From Protula sp. h YS-2021 (lineage: Eukaryota; Annelida; Polychaeta; Sabellida; Serpulidae): DNA of 64,000 nucleotides. Shown piece by piece: positions 1 through 18,700 of this stretch (the stretch's first letter is position 1; every line of letters starts with the position of its first letter). Below the pieces are notes generated by a model that saw only the letters and a list, made by a program, of their open reading frames with translations, was not told where the DNA came from and did no database searches. Where the stretch lies: the NCBI GenBank assembly GCA_949752745.1, contig OX457027.1:57850053-57914052 (forward strand), given 5' to 3'. The position numbers were made by a program, and so were the translations under genes.

Positions 1-1040
1 ACGAACATTGCCACTTTTTCCTTTGAAAATGGAAGGATGGGGTGGGGATGGAGGGGGAATGAGGGATTTAGGAGACCGGGTTTTTAATACTTTGTGGAAA
101 TAACTGAAGCTTTTAATTCCGTTATTTTGACAAAAACTGGAGTCTTTGGGTTTGTGATGCAGTTGTAATCCCACCATCATGTAAACACACCAAGGGGATA
201 TTACTTTTGTATTCAATAAAATAACCACAAGGTTCTAATTAGTAATTTTGCACGTATTGCAACAGCACCTTTTTAAGGAATTGCTGATATTAGTCATTCA
301 TGCAGTAAATATGAATATTAATATGTAGAGACATCAAATTATACGCCAGCTTCTCATCACTTCTTATGTGAAATTGGCATTCTCTCCATTGAAAGGCAGT
401 GTTTGGTTGTGATGATTAAGAAGTCATAAACTAAAGATAAATGGGGAACACGGAGCTGGCAGATTCTTTACAGGCGTCACCGGGAAGGAGTCAATAGAGA
501 TGGCTTGGGGAGGGAGGGGGTACCTTGCTTTCTGTACATTCCTTTCACAAAACCACGCCTTATCACCCCTATGTAGCAGTCCACCCATTTTTATTTGTAA
601 AATTAACCTCCCCTCCCACCCCCCCCCCCTCAAAAAAAAAAACAAAGCCAAAGTATATTCAACATGAACAATTCTAATCCTGTCATAGCTGCACTTCGAG
701 CAGTCAGTATCCACGGAGACGAATGGCACTTAAATCCATTTAAACATCACTGTTCTTCTACAAAGCCCTAATTAATCGCAGCACTCCGCCATAGAAAAGG
801 AAAAGTTGCGTTAAATGGCACTCAGGATGCTGGGCCATTGCGAATTGTGATTACTCTAGCACTAACAAAGAGGGCATAAAACTACTTTTGAAATCACTTT
901 CTTGCAAAACACTGTCTCCTCGGAAACTCTTTCAAGCACCATTCCGTTCCTTTTCAGGAGAAGCGGATAGTTTAATTCCTTAAACCTTTCCGGTCCTGCA
1001 AAGCAATATGAAGTCTCTCGCGTTAACTACCTGTCCCTTT
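1..1040. other. Intergenic DNA, no gene seen
   Basis: AT-rich sequence with poly-purine and poly-pyrimidine runs around 520-640, including a C-run next to an A-run near 620-643. No open frame here resembles a known protein and I see no RNA gene. Short frames in this stretch are low-complexity or random. Confidence 0.6.
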
Positions 1041-1084
1041 GGTTTTTGTTTGTTTGTTTGTTTGTTTGTTTCTGTTTGTTTTTG
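1041..1084. repeat. (GTTT)n microsatellite
   Basis: About eight GTTT units with one interruption (CTGTTT). The reading frame through it gives only Phe/Val/Cys repeats and is not a gene. Similar GTTT runs recur near 4,290 and 6,720. Confidence 0.9.
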
Positions 1085-1620
1085 TCCAGTTAAATACCAA
1101 ATGTCTTCATAAAAACGACTGCATGTTTATAAACGACAAAACAAGTTTTGAAAATGTGCACTTTTATTCACCCAGTCCCATGATCTTGCCTCCCCACCCC
1201 CTCCCTCCCTCCCAACTTCCTCTCCATAACACTCCAGCGTCCACCACACTGTGCTCACTAACAGAGGGTTTAACGCTGTTGCTTGACATTTCTTTGAATA
1301 ATTGATGGAAACCTATTAAGCAACTGGAGGAACCACTCCATTCAGGGACCCAGTCTATGTTCAAGAAAAAAGCCAACATTAATCGACGGGTCAGCTCGAC
1401 AGGTGAAAATTAGTTTGGATGCTGCTTCAAAGATTCTGCAAAGAAGAAAACAATGGTAACTGGGGGCCAGTTCGCCAATTACTCTTATTTAGAAGGCTGG
1501 CATAAATTTAAGTCTGAGTTACATCCTCACTCTCTCTGTCACTCTCTTTTTCGCTCCCCTGCTCCCCCCTCCCCCCACAAATTCTCTCTGTCGATCCCAG
1601 TCACTGTCTGTCTCTCTGTC

Positions 1621-5575
<3,955 letters not shown>

Positions 5576-5646
5576 TTTCTTCTTCTTCTTCTTCTTCTTC
5601 TTCTTCTTCTTCTTCTTCTTCTTTTTCTTCTTCTTCTTCTTCTTTT
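5576..5646. repeat. (TTC)n microsatellite
   Basis: About 22 TTC/TCT triplets with one TTT interruption near 5,622. The poly-serine frame through it is an artefact. It lies in AT-rich intergenic DNA. Confidence 0.95.
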
Positions 5647-8600
5647 ATTTTATTTATTTATTTTTCAATGTTTGCAATGTTTTTATTGTATAATTCTACG
5701 CGGTTCATTGAGTAACATGGTAATAAGCTTATTCCATGAGTTAGCCATGCCAATAGGATGATAAATAATAAAAAGTTGTGCAAACAAGTATTTTTTGGTA
5801 GTAAATCCATTTTATTAAATCAGAAAGAACACGTGGTTATAAAGTCTGCAATCTGTTTCCATTTTTTTATTGAGAAGTAGTATTTATGTTTAAACTCAAG
5901 CATTACGCATATGTTTCATTTTTATATAGCTATTGTCACTATTCATCGGAATACAGCAAAGAAAGCACGATACCAAAAAATCAATAAGTTGCAAGTGAAA
6001 TGCTAAATTTAAAATGTAACACAATAATCAAACAGTACACTCATGTACCAAGACGTTCAAAGCCGAATCCGGAATGTATTTACTTGAGAAAAAATCGCCT
6101 TTTCTTTCCAATACCATTTTCTTTACATGGAACAGAAAGTCCAGTGCGTTCCATTTATAAGGAAAATTATATTACTTGCTGTTTTACATTATCTATCAAT
6201 CTGTTAAACTTTTTTTAAAGTTCACTTGCTTCTAGTTTCACCTTCAATCAAACTATTATCGAGGAATCTATGAGCTGGCATACCGGATGAGTACTCAACG
6301 AGAATGTATTTCTCAAAGGTGAAATATTAAACACTTGGCAAAAACATTAATCTTTTTAAAATAAGTTTTTCCCTTTGAATAGAATTTTAAAGACTTAAAA
6401 CGCTTCGAAACCTTTCTGAAAAAAAACACAACTTTGCTTCTTGCTCTATGAAATGGCATCCCTTTCCCTCCCCCACACGCCGATCTTCAGAAAGAACTGA
6501 GCTCTGGTAATTAATATAAATATTCAGTGTATTTAAAAAGACCAGACAATATTTTTGTATTGTTAAAAACCATCACAAACATGCTCAGTGCATTCAGCGC
6601 ACGCAAATGAAGCACACATAATTTTTGTAATGCGCAGTTTGGCTGTTGGCACATGTGAGAAGCTTGTGCAAATGCTGTTGCGGCCCTTAGGCGTTCCTTT
6701 TGATGCTAAAAATACCTGTGTTTTTTGTTTGTTTGTTTGTTTATTTTTGTTTGTTTTTTCTTTTTGTTTGTTTTTGTTTCGCATTTTGATCATGAAAATG
6801 AAAACAAGAGCGAAACAAAAACAACAAAATGTGACGTACACAATATCAGGTCAAATACTACTACAAACATTAGGGCCAGTATGGTCAGAGGAGCAGCAAA
6901 GATAAATGACGAACCAATAAAGAGAAAAAAGTCCAAAACATTGGCCCTATACAACTTAAACACACCATTTGCAAGTCTTCAACTTTACAAGTGTTAAATA
7001 ATCGACGCCCGCGGTCTATGAATTACATCCTGAGCAGCATAGCTCTTATTTGTTTGTAAAGCATGACTAAACCTCAACGCCAGTAAAGATTCAACAATCC
7101 TTAAAACATCAGCAGCTACAAGTATTGTCAAAACAGTTATACACTCGAATTTTCACTCCAACTTTCGTGAAACATTTTCTCTTTAAAAGAAGGAATAAAA
7201 ATAACAGCAAAAATATTTAAAACCAATTTCCTACCAGTAAAACTTGTAATATGATCTGTAATGATCATAATCAGTTTGTTCAAATTGATCTGTTATCAGG
7301 ACTAGACACGAAAACAGAATATGGAAAAAAAGAAAAACAGGGGGAGGGGAAGAAGAACAAATGTTAGCAGTTGTAATACGTAGAATTTAGATAGTGCAGA
7401 GAATGTGAGATCAGTTAAAAATGAGCCTGTGACACGATGTTATGTTTCGAGCATTGGAGATGATTTTGAGGCACAAGGTATCATTGTTGGCGAATGCTTC
7501 CCTCTTATCTACAGACAAAGGTGAAATATGGAATGATTTGCAGTTTTTTTATTTTGATTTTGATTTGCAGCAACCTGGTGCAGATAAATATTATGTGAAC
7601 ATTTCTCGTAGGCTTGTTGAATGTTTTTCGTATGATATCTACACCACTCCTTAAAGTCTCATTTTTAATATGACTCAATATAGCCAGCTACATATGTCTT
7701 AGTATTGAACCAATGGAGAATAAAAACAATTGAAACCGAAAGTGACCTTTTAGTTAAAAGCCTGGGGCTTCACATGTGTTAATAAAGTAAAAAAATAAAT
7801 TGATTCTAGACAGATAGACAAAGTTTGTCAATCAGTTTTCGGAATATGGAATAATATATTTTAAAGCTTTTTAAACTGAAACAGATGCCGTTAATGCCCC
7901 CAATAATGATGCCTAACGACATCAGTATTGAATAACGATAAAGTCAAATGTGTTTTGAATCTCTGTTTCGAGCTTTTATCTCTACAAGGAAATGCTCTGT
8001 CGTTGAGTTATTTCATTCTTTTACTAACGAAAATCGAAATTATTTGAGGAATAAACTCCACGTGTTCGAAATACATAATGCATAGCTGAAAGCTATTGTA
8101 CCTTTCCAAGTGTGTGTTTGACACGAAGAAGCGATCATTATATTAAAGTATACATGACAAAATATCATGTTTTTCTTTTTTTAATTAAAAACATTTGCAA
8201 CTTCAAAACTTACTTCCAGTAGCAAAATGTATGGAATGAAATTACATATCGTTCAATTGTTTTGGTGTTACTATTAAAACATATAAACTATATTTTAAAA
8301 AAACTCTTAAATTATATAATTCATTCCAGAAGACTGATGATTTACAGTTACGTTCAAGAGTTTTTGTGTAACATTCATAAAATATCTGGAAATAAGAACA
8401 AAAAAGAAAGTACTATTAACAAGGAGTTATTCTAAGCATTCTGCAATTGTAATTTTGAAAACTGAAAGTATGTCATGCGTGAGTGTGAAACATAACAGGG
8501 TGAAAGCTGTGAAGATCATCAGGGCTTCCTATTCCTAAATATGTTGTTAAAACTGTTACAAAAACCACACTAATGAGTGACATTTCCGTTACTTTGTTGT

Positions 8601-11600
8601 TAACCTTTTATTTCACAAAATGAATGAATATGAGAGGTGTGATACGCAAAGCACATTAAAGTAGGAAACGCCACAAACTAAAAGAAAACAAATTATGTAG
8701 GACTGATAAGAAATAAGACACAAGAGCACCCAAGATGAGTGATAGCCTATATTAGAGCCTGTGATCTCAGACTTTGAAATGTTGCTACCAAGTTTACTTT
8801 AGAGCTCAAATCAATGCTGTTCGTGATTAGTAGTGTTGGCATAAAGTGATCATAATCTTGCAACACACAAAGTGCTAACATAATCCTATGGTGTTCTCTC
8901 TCGTTGCTGTTAAGTTTTCTTATGTTGTATCTGCGAGCCAGATTTTATTATTCACACAGAATATTTTCTGCGCTTTCTGTATTTTTACTTGTCCGCCCCG
9001 TACTTTTTAAATTTTAGAAGTTCTTCCACAAATGAAACGCATAGATCTTATATATTAGTTTTGATGATCGCAAAAATTAATTAAACTAACTTGATATCCG
9101 CAGTGCAAACTATTTGACAAAGTCATACATCTCAAACCATTTGTAGATGTCATTGCTGGATAAAACGTGACCGTTCTGTAATGTTATTTTCTGCCTTTTG
9201 TATTTCAGGTCAGGGTATTATATTGATACAAGAAACACAATTCTCAATAAGGAAAAAAGTACTATCTGAGTAGATATTAATAAGGTTATTTTTCATTATA
9301 TATTTTAAGTCGCACATATTTGGGTTCTGTAATGTTTTTCTTTTTTTTCATATTCAAACTTCTAAACACATTTGCCACACATTGTGACTGAATTCAAAAT
9401 AGTATGTATTTTTATGTTTATATGGTTGACTACTCTCTAACGCGTTAAATATGCAAGTTTCATCACAGTTGCACAGGCAACGGAATGGTCAGCGCCTTAT
9501 TTTCATCACAGAAATGTAACTGAATGCTAGTTTCATTTTTAAAGGTGTTTGAGGTGGCTTTCAGTTTTCACAGGAAGTCGGGTATGTCGCCAACATAAAT
9601 TATGGTTTTTGTCAAACTTTGATCTCAGTGCATACGAATATTAATGTCATAATCAAACAGAAATTTGTATTTACCGGTACAGCCAAAAGTAAAACCAGCA
9701 CCACATCTTCAATCTTATTATTCAATAGGTTTAGTACTTGAAAGAAACCTGTTGAATCTCACACAAACATACGTCTGCTGAAGTGATTACTGAACACAGC
9801 AAAAAACAATTTCTATTTACGTAGCAACCCAACCTCCTACACACTTGCTTAAGATAATTAGGTAGTTCATTGTTTTAATAAACTTTCAAGCAATTCTCTA
9901 ATGAAGTAGTAACTAGTTCAGTATACCAGAACAAACCTCTTTCTAGACATTCAAAGCAAGGTTCAATCATCTCAGTTGTTCTATATATGTGTTTGTGCCT
10001 TTTATACTATTATAGAGGAGAAACTAATGCGAACTCTATATACAGTAAGTATATATCGGTTGAATTTGTGTCTTAATGCCTTTAAAGGTAGAGATTTATA
10101 AATTGATGCCATTAAGTATTATATGATCAATTTTGTTCAATTTAGAATTTATTTTTAATTTTTATACATTCTGGTTTTGACAATCTAACTTTAGTAGTAT
10201 GTAAATGGAACTGACATACTATTCTTTCGTCCAAAGGTAGGAAGTCAGGCAGCTGTAAATCTGTATTGATCCAACGACAAGCATAATGTGATGTTTTCAA
10301 AAATTATTTTTGTCGTCATTTTGAGCATATATCTTAAACAAAATTTTCTTTCTAACATTGTATTTAAATTTAATAAAAAACAAAAATCATATCTTTGCAT
10401 CGTATGACAAAATCGCACCTTCTAAGTCTCTTCAAGAGTCACAAAATTCTTCTTTATTTTAAGTATTGAAACAGAATCGCCAAAGGCATAAATATTTTCT
10501 TTTAACATGGATATAATAACCATAACTGTTTTTAATTGTATAACAGCATAGTTTCAATATCAGTACAGGCCCCACAAAGGTATTACAATATATAATTTAT
10601 AAATTTTAAATCACATAAGATGTCATATCATATTTCTGTCTTTCTTTTCTTTGAGAACAAAAGTGTGTTATGTATCAATGTACGCCAAATATGGAAGTTA
10701 TAATGCGTATTTCCATGATAGAATCATTGCAGAGAAAAGATAACAATTCAGTTTAATTTAAGTTTATGCACAATATGAAAATTATGAAAGTCATATCTAG
10801 ACAAAGGCCATAAAATGTTTTAAGGAAAGAATTAATCTTCAGAACTAAAATTGATCAGGGAATATTGACATTCAGGTTATGGGACTCAGCTCCTGTACTA
10901 AACGTGAAATGTACTCCAACATTGATTTTAAGCTTATCAAAAGATAAACAGGCTACTACAAAAACAAAACATGATTTGCTCTACTATGGTTAAAGAATCT
11001 TTTGACAAGATGTATTACCATGTTACTTTGCCGAACGCAACAAAGTCACAAATTCCTGCATTCCTTTTCCGATAGAGAGTATCATAGCTCAGAACAAGTT
11101 AATCAAGCGCGTGCGGAATGACAGAATGTAGCCTGGGTGGAAGCATTATTGTACAACAATAACAACACTACTTTTCCGACTGTTTGTGTGTATGACACTT
11201 TGCTAATTAACCAGTCTATAAAGGCATGCTGTCCAAATCTGTGATTCATCTATTTTTTATTCTTTGACAAAATAATCAACATTTTCACGCAAGAATATAA
11301 AACCAAGGTCTCACTGGTTTCTTTGTTAATTTCTTCTTTATCAAAACAGAATGTATAGTACTTGAATGTGTAGTGACGCAAATAACTTTGTGAGGCTTTG
11401 CTGTGGAACCGCAGAGCACACTGGATATAGCTGGCCACATTGCTCCAAATGTATGCAGAATCGGTTGCCAGTTACCATGAATCAAAACAACAATTTCAGA
11501 GCATCTAACAAATAAACAATTGGACATGTCAATTAGTTGAAATGCCTGTATATTTAGGACAGATAAACAGAATGCATTGCTATGTTGGTGTTAGCGGCTG

Positions 11601-14600
11601 AAAAGCGCAAGCAATACAACTTAATGCCCAAGTATACTTTGATTTAAGCTTAGATTGATCTGTTACTGTAAATGTTAAATACACTGTGCTATGTTCAGAT
11701 CAGTTCAGATCAGTCTGTATATCGTAAACCTATGTTTGTCAACTAATGAAAAATACGTAAAAGAACCATATTTTCTATATTCACCCCGTTTACCTTCTCG
11801 TTGTATGAAAAAGACTAATGCCAGGAAAAATACGCTAGAATTGCATTTGATTTTCTCTGTATTTACAATAAGGTTTGGAAACTGTGCTTGTAAATAGGTT
11901 GTTACTACTGTGCTTATTATTACTATACACTATGAGGTTTTATGTGCATTATTTTCGACAAGATTATAATGTAGGAATTTAAGACACTTTAATGGCAAAT
12001 ACTGGATAAACCAAATTGAGCAAATGAAATCCATTGACTGAACACCGTTAAAATGTAAACTGAATCAATGGATTTTCAGAGTGTTTATCACATAGATAAG
12101 AGGTAACATAAAATCGGAATTACTCTTGTTTGTTTGTATTGTGAATTAGATGCAACTGAAAATGTAAAGATGGTATCATGGCTTTTCGTAAAATCCTAAA
12201 GACTGCAGCCACTTTTTCAGTCATCAATAACACCAATAAACAAATTTATGGGGTACTTCTGTCTAAACCAATCAGCTTCAATAAGATTCAGTGGCATCTT
12301 TCATCAACCTAATAATCACTTAACACTTTACACCTGTTTAGCTCGATTAGCCTATTTGCATTTGCAAAATAACTTCCCTTTTCCCAAGGCTTCGTTCTGA
12401 GGAAATGGTGAAACGTGTGTGTCTGAAAAATTACTTAGACTTGTGTTCAATAAAACCTCATTAGCTCCAATGCGACAACAGTTACAGTATATTTTAGAAT
12501 GTCTGGCACTAACTCTGCTTCTTAGAGTAGTAATTTGTTCTTGCTGATTAAAATTTAATTTATAACAACATTGTTTTTGCCATTGATACCTGACATTTGA
12601 ATGTGAATGTATAACATTTTAATGAAACAATTAATATATTAGAACAATTTGCATGTTTTGTGATATCTAGAAGTAACAGTTGTAATGTCGTCAATTCTAT
12701 TTATTAAAAATGATTATAAAATGGATCTTATCTTCTCAGAAATATTGATGACAGTAAATGTCAGTTTTCAATGTCACAAATCTATTTAGTTACATTGTTT
12801 AATAAGTACTAATTTATATAATAATCAGTTCAGTTACCATAATTTGTACTTAACAGCATTTTTTTCAGGTATCGCATAAACACAGATTTAAATGCAAAAT
12901 TTCAGTTCTTTAAGTCTGAATTTTATGAAGCTTTTTCGGGACAAGAAAAATATAAGCATGCAAGTGGCTATATTGCTAAGGTATGATAATAACAGCCTTT
13001 TAAACTAAATATGTAACTGCAGTAGAACTGTGCTTACAAAGCGCAATTATTTTATAGGTTTGCATATGTAAAGAAACTTATCATGTATATGTGCAATGTA
13101 TCCTTAGATTTTGCAAAAAAATCGCAAATGGGTATCAACAAAATTTGAATCTTTGGTAATTGTATGTTGGGTAGACACAATTCATAAATTACAAACACGT
13201 GTATTCTTTACAGATTCTTTACAAGCTTTATAAAAGACCACTACACGTTACAGTTTACTGGTATTTAAAACCAGAATTCAGTGGCATTACACCAGATGCC
13301 GAGATCTTTCTTTTTCAGGCATTATTCCAATCTATAACGACTTTTTTATAACAAACTTGCTTCTGTACTGTTTAAAAATGGTGTTTTAAAAGAAATTTCC
13401 CTAATGTTATCGTTTTGTATATGCCATTGAGAAGACTTACGAAGACGTTCAATTGCATCACGAAAGGAGACCACCATACTTCATGATTGTCTAATCATGC
13501 GGAGAGTAAATTACGCCAATGTCGTCCTTGGATGGTTCCACTAATGACAAGACTGCAAATTCAATTACATGGCCTGGGTCTGTATCGCAAAAATCTTTGA
13601 TTACTTGTTGGTGCCGTAAGGCCAACTTTGACACAGTACGTTTGAATGAAATAAAAAGAAACAAAGGAATATACAGAATATGTATATATCTTTCCATACA
13701 AGTAGTTTTTGTGGTAAAAGCAGGCTTTAACGTTAAACATTGTGGTCAGCAGACACATGTTACGTCATTCAGCTGAATCTCTAAATATTCAAGCAACACG
13801 GGTTTATCTTTTTTCTTTAAGTCCGTTTAAGCTTTGAAATAATCCGAGTTATATAGGAAAGTTTAGGTATGGAAAATGTATGCACGATCGGTCTTTCAAA
13901 ATTGGCAAAAAAAAACGAAGTAGTCCTTGATGATTTAATTCTGATATGAGATTAGCTGAACCATTTAGCTATCTTTTTGCTATCTCGTAAAATTGAAAAA
14001 TGTAGGAGTGCAACCAAATGAGAGCATGATAAATCATTCCGAACTCAGCTGCTCAGAAACATTTCAGTACCACAATGATCATTTATTTCCAATCAAAACA
14101 TCTAAAAATATTTAAGGCATATTTTTGCAATACGAAATAATTATAAAAAGAAACAATGCAGCCCATTTGAACTGCCTTTCTTGGAAATTGACGCAACGAC
14201 AAATGAACTAATATTTGTAAAAAGTGACACATATTCCAATCAAACCCTAGCTTTGTATATAAAAGAATGACTGAGATTCATATGGGGCACTATACCTGCT
14301 AGATCTTTTGCTCAAGTGAGCAATTGATGCCAGTTTAATCAACTGCCAGGCACTGAATGAAACCAAATAAAATGCGTCAAACTTTTCAAACATCCATTAA
14401 AAACTAGTCTAGCTTTAATAATTCTCACCGGATGTGTTCCATAATTTGACAGTTAAAATATAGCGCTCTAATTCGGCAGAAAAAGGGAAATATAAAAGTA
14501 CCCACCTTACCAACCACAACCCACAAACATGCGGTGAAATGAAGTACGTTATTCCTTAATCAGTCATGAATGCATCTATATGGTTTAAGCTTGATTAGAC

Positions 14601-15570
14601 TATTCCCATTTTCTTAATGCATTGTTTTGCTTTGTGTCAAAAAAGCGTCCTTTAGAAAGTGGATCCTTGATTTCTTCGCAATAACCACGCTTTTCCACCC
14701 CACTGGAGGCTTTATTGATGCTTTCAACTGACATCAAATCCACACAGTTTGATTTTTCTTTACAATATTTACAACACCATGCTTTCACCTTATGTTAAAG
14801 CTATAACAGTATTGCAATGTTTGCATAAGGTAAAGAAGCATAACAGCGCTATGCGGTATCATTTGTGCTATAATTTGATTGCTGCATTTTTTCAGTCATA
14901 TTGACGTCGTAACTGAGCATATGACTTTCTTAAAAAAGAATAGTAAATAACCACCGAATTCACAGACATTTCTTGTCCCATTGTTCAACATTGTTTCTCA
15001 CTGCCGCATTTTGCGATTTAGTCAAAGTTAGATCCAAACCTCTATTCGATATTTCTCTTTGTAATTTGCAGGAACCTGAGACAGCAAACAATTTTTATAT
15101 AAAACCTTTGCCTCAAAAGGAGACTCTTTTTTGCTTGCCAGTTTAAGTTACAAATTATAGCTAATTTCGGACTTTCGTAAATATATCTCTAAAAAGCACG
15201 TTAGAATGTCATCTGCATATGTTTATTTTTTGCTCGTTATTCCTTACTTATTTCACCTTAAATGTTAATGACGTACATGTTTCAAGAATAGTGAAACTAT
15301 TTTGATCCCAGCTGGCTCATTTAATCAACCATAAATTAATCATGTGTTTTAAGCTTGATTAAGCGGCTTTCATTTTCTTAATGTAGTAATTTACATTGTT
15401 ACTTGGTAGCTCTTAGAACTCCATCTTTCAAAAGACAGTTCACTTCCTGCTTGTTGCTGTTGTGCTTTGACGCACATTATCACCAAGGGAACATAAACGA
15501 ATTGGAACACGATATCAGTTATAACAAAATGGCATATGTGTTCCTGTAGGGGTCAGCAAGGTAAATTTCT
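5647..15570. other. Long AT-rich intergenic stretch, no gene seen
   Basis: Nearly 10 kb of AT-rich, largely unique sequence. Apart from the GTTT run near 6,720 and a short inverted repeat (11-bp arms at 12,027-12,037 and 12,065-12,075) I see no repeat family, no tRNA and no frame with recognisable protein similarity. Frames of 60-100 codons do occur, as expected by chance, and none has coherent composition. Regulatory DNA for a gene outside the window would look like this, but that cannot be shown from one sequence. Confidence 0.55.
6720..6778. repeat. (GTTT)n microsatellite
   Basis: Interrupted GTTT units. The two overlapping frames through it, on both strands, are low-complexity Phe/Val/Cys or Lys/Asn/Gln and not genes. 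Confidence 0.85.
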
Positions 15571-15790
15571 CTCCTTCTCTTTTACTTCGCTCTGTCTGCT
15601 CTCTCTATCTCTTTCTATCTATGTCTCGCTCTCTCTGTCTTTCTTTCTTTCTCTCTCTCTTTCAGTATCTTTTCTTTATTCTCCTCTCTCTCACTCTTTC
15701 TGTCTCTTTGGTTATATCTGTCCACCATCAGCAATCCCTTCTGCTTTCTCGCTCTCCGCCTTCTCTCTTTCTTTGTTTTTTATCATTGTA
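15571..15790. repeat. Pyrimidine-rich low-complexity tract
   Basis: About 220 bases of C and T on the plus strand with CTCT, TTTC and TATC sub-repeats. Two overlapping Ser/Leu/Phe-rich frames here come from base composition alone. Confidence 0.85.
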
Positions 15791-18700
15791 TTTACCTCTC
15801 TTTGTGTGCTGACGTTTCCACAACGTCAGGTGTTTGTTGGGTGCTGTCTTTCTTAAGCTGAACATTTTCAGGGGAAATGAAGGCTTTAGTTTCGCATTAA
15901 TTAAGGAGCATCAGCTGTGGTTGTCAGGAAATTCCTGCAAATTACTGCTTATTTCTCCGTGTCACACATAGTGGTGTGCATTAGAAGCAAGTGTTTGAGA
16001 CAATCATTCCTAAGAGCAACGTAGATCTTTAAAATATTAGCTTGGTTCTTTGTCATCTTAGTTGCCAAGCGTGGACTCTTTTGTTCACGAAACACAACAA
16101 AGGACATACATTCGCATATAATTGGGCAAAACAACCAAAAGAAGAGGAAAATATCAAACAAATATCCTTTGATATAAAAACTTTAAGGGTCAGTATAATT
16201 TAACAATTTTTTAAAGTTTCATTGATAACAGATTAAATAACATGATTTTAGTTATGTCCATAAAATATAATATTTTAAATTAAATGTTCATCCCTTGACA
16301 ACAAAGTCTCAATATAACTCCTATAGTGATATACGTTTATGACTAGTCAGGTGAAGTTTACGCTGCAAACTCACTTTATCTCTATTTTCGACTTGTGCCA
16401 GCTGGGAATAATTTCAGCACGTTTCTCAAACCAGAGTCGTCCTATCTGTATTGCAAGCACCATTTTATTATATCAGGAAGGTAGTTATGGCATCATAAAC
16501 GATGCCATAAAAGTAGCCCTGCATCAAACGTTATGTGATTGAAGCTTCATGTGTCCCATAAATTCTTCCCGATGCAATTATCTCTATGCAAACAAAGTAG
16601 AAGTTTTCTCGTTTCCAAGAGTTACATGTTATCTATAAAAGGGTCATGAAAAATCATAATGACCCAAGCTAGTGTGCTTCAGTGCCTCTGCCAACGTGCT
16701 GACATTTATAACGCAGGCAAAACGAGTGGAAACGGAATAATAAACAGGCAACTTGGGTATTTTTATCAACTGCCACGAGATTAAAAACTAATACAAATAG
16801 CTTAGAATAGTGAGAATACGTTGCCTAACATCAGGAATTACGTGACAGTCCTACATTCTTTTAGATTGGTTTTATTCTTGGGTGACGAACGTCAGCTACA
16901 CACACAAAATTAGCCACGAATCTGTGCAATCTTAAAACGTTCATAGAATGACACATATGCCAAAATATATATGCACGCAAATGTCACCAACATAGGTCAA
17001 ATACGCATACCTCTCTCCAAATCCATCTCATCGTGATTAACAATAAATGCGGAAACGGATTTGCCACCACAATGGCCTCTTGAAGTAACCCCTGTCTGCC
17101 TGTACCTGCACCTGCATGTAAATACAATTTATTAACCGGTTATTGTTTCTACAAAGCAAATATTAATGTGCAAACCAGTTTTAAAACCGAGGCTTAGCTA
17201 CGGAAAACAAGATATTTTCCTTCTAGCTTTGTGAAATATGTTGTAAAAAGCTACTACCTTCCCCTTTCTGCTTTCTAAAAGTTTTTTTTCAGTGCTATTG
17301 TGTCCAGGTGCCATGTCAGCGGGATTGCCTTTAGCGCCACTAGGTTGAAACCCAAAAAAACTTTTTGCTTCACAATCCAAAGTACATTTTGAATAAATTT
17401 GTTCACATACTAGGTTAGAACTGACAGCATTCACAGTAAGTAAGCTTGCAAATGGCGTATGTGTTGAAAGATGCTTTTCATGTAACGCTGTTAACAAAAT
17501 AAGTTGTGACAATTTGTATATAAAGGATATATCGGAATTGAATATATTAAGCATCTAATATCTAAACGTGTAGCTGCAGTTATACATGAAATATTTTCTC
17601 GGAGTTTTATGTTAACTTTTCTTTAATATAGATAGAACAGATTGTTTGCATAAGCTTCTACGCTACGATGTACATGTGCTTAATCTCTTCCAGACATAGC
17701 AGTTTTCAAGCAGAGTCTGCCGGATGCTTGGAGTTAACTTAGTACCAAGAACCGTTTAACAGGAATCAATCATTCGCTAAGAGGAGCAATAGATTGTCAG
17801 CGGGGAAGAACAAATGGAAACACAAAAACGTTATTTATCGACTTTTGATGGCTGGCCAATAAATTCGAGAGGTGGAATTGTTTCAATTTTGCTTATTGAA
17901 TTACACTTGGTGCCATCTGACATTATAAAGCTTATTTCATTTGATGTTCTTACGCAACAGATGAACAAACTGCAAACTGTATTTTGTTTTATTTATTTGT
18001 TTCAGCCTTTATTTTTTATCAGGATGATGAGCAGATGAATTTAATCAATGAAGATTTTTACAAAGTAAACTAAAACATGCATTATCGCTTATACAATGCA
18101 ATCATCTTTAATCTATTGCAGTGAATTTTACCCATGTTCTAACATTAAGGGTGTTTCAGATTGTTACAGAGCAGTAAAATATATCATTGGTAATACAAGT
18201 CTTCATTATCTTTTTGTCTATATTTTTGTACTTTTTTCTTTTCTCTTTTTTCTTCCCTTTAAGCCCCGACGATACTAGTAAACATTCAAGTGAATACATG
18301 TAAACGTCCCTCCCTAATATCTTTTGTCTTTTAACATGCATATATTACTACATTTATTGACAGTTTCTAAAAACAGTCACCAATCACATAAAAATATTTA
18401 GCTGTGTAGGACGTTCACTTCCAATTTTATCAGTTTTTATCAGTTTTTAAGGTTTTGAAAGAGCAAAATTTATCCAAAACTATTATGGACCATTTCCTCA
18501 GTATCAGAACTTTTATTTACACACACACTGCCCATTATTTCATCATAGGCGAAAGCACTGCAATGGACTCTCGGTTCAGCCTGTTAACAGTACCTTCACA
18601 GGGTAGTTATAGAAACAATAACAAAAGTTACTTATAACACAAACAGCATGGGTGACTATTGCTTGGCAAAACAAACAAAGAAAGTATAGAGTATATACTG

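Noticed and set aside
17198..17554. 118-codon minus-strand frame
   Set aside because: Same reasons: ordinary intergenic composition and no motif.
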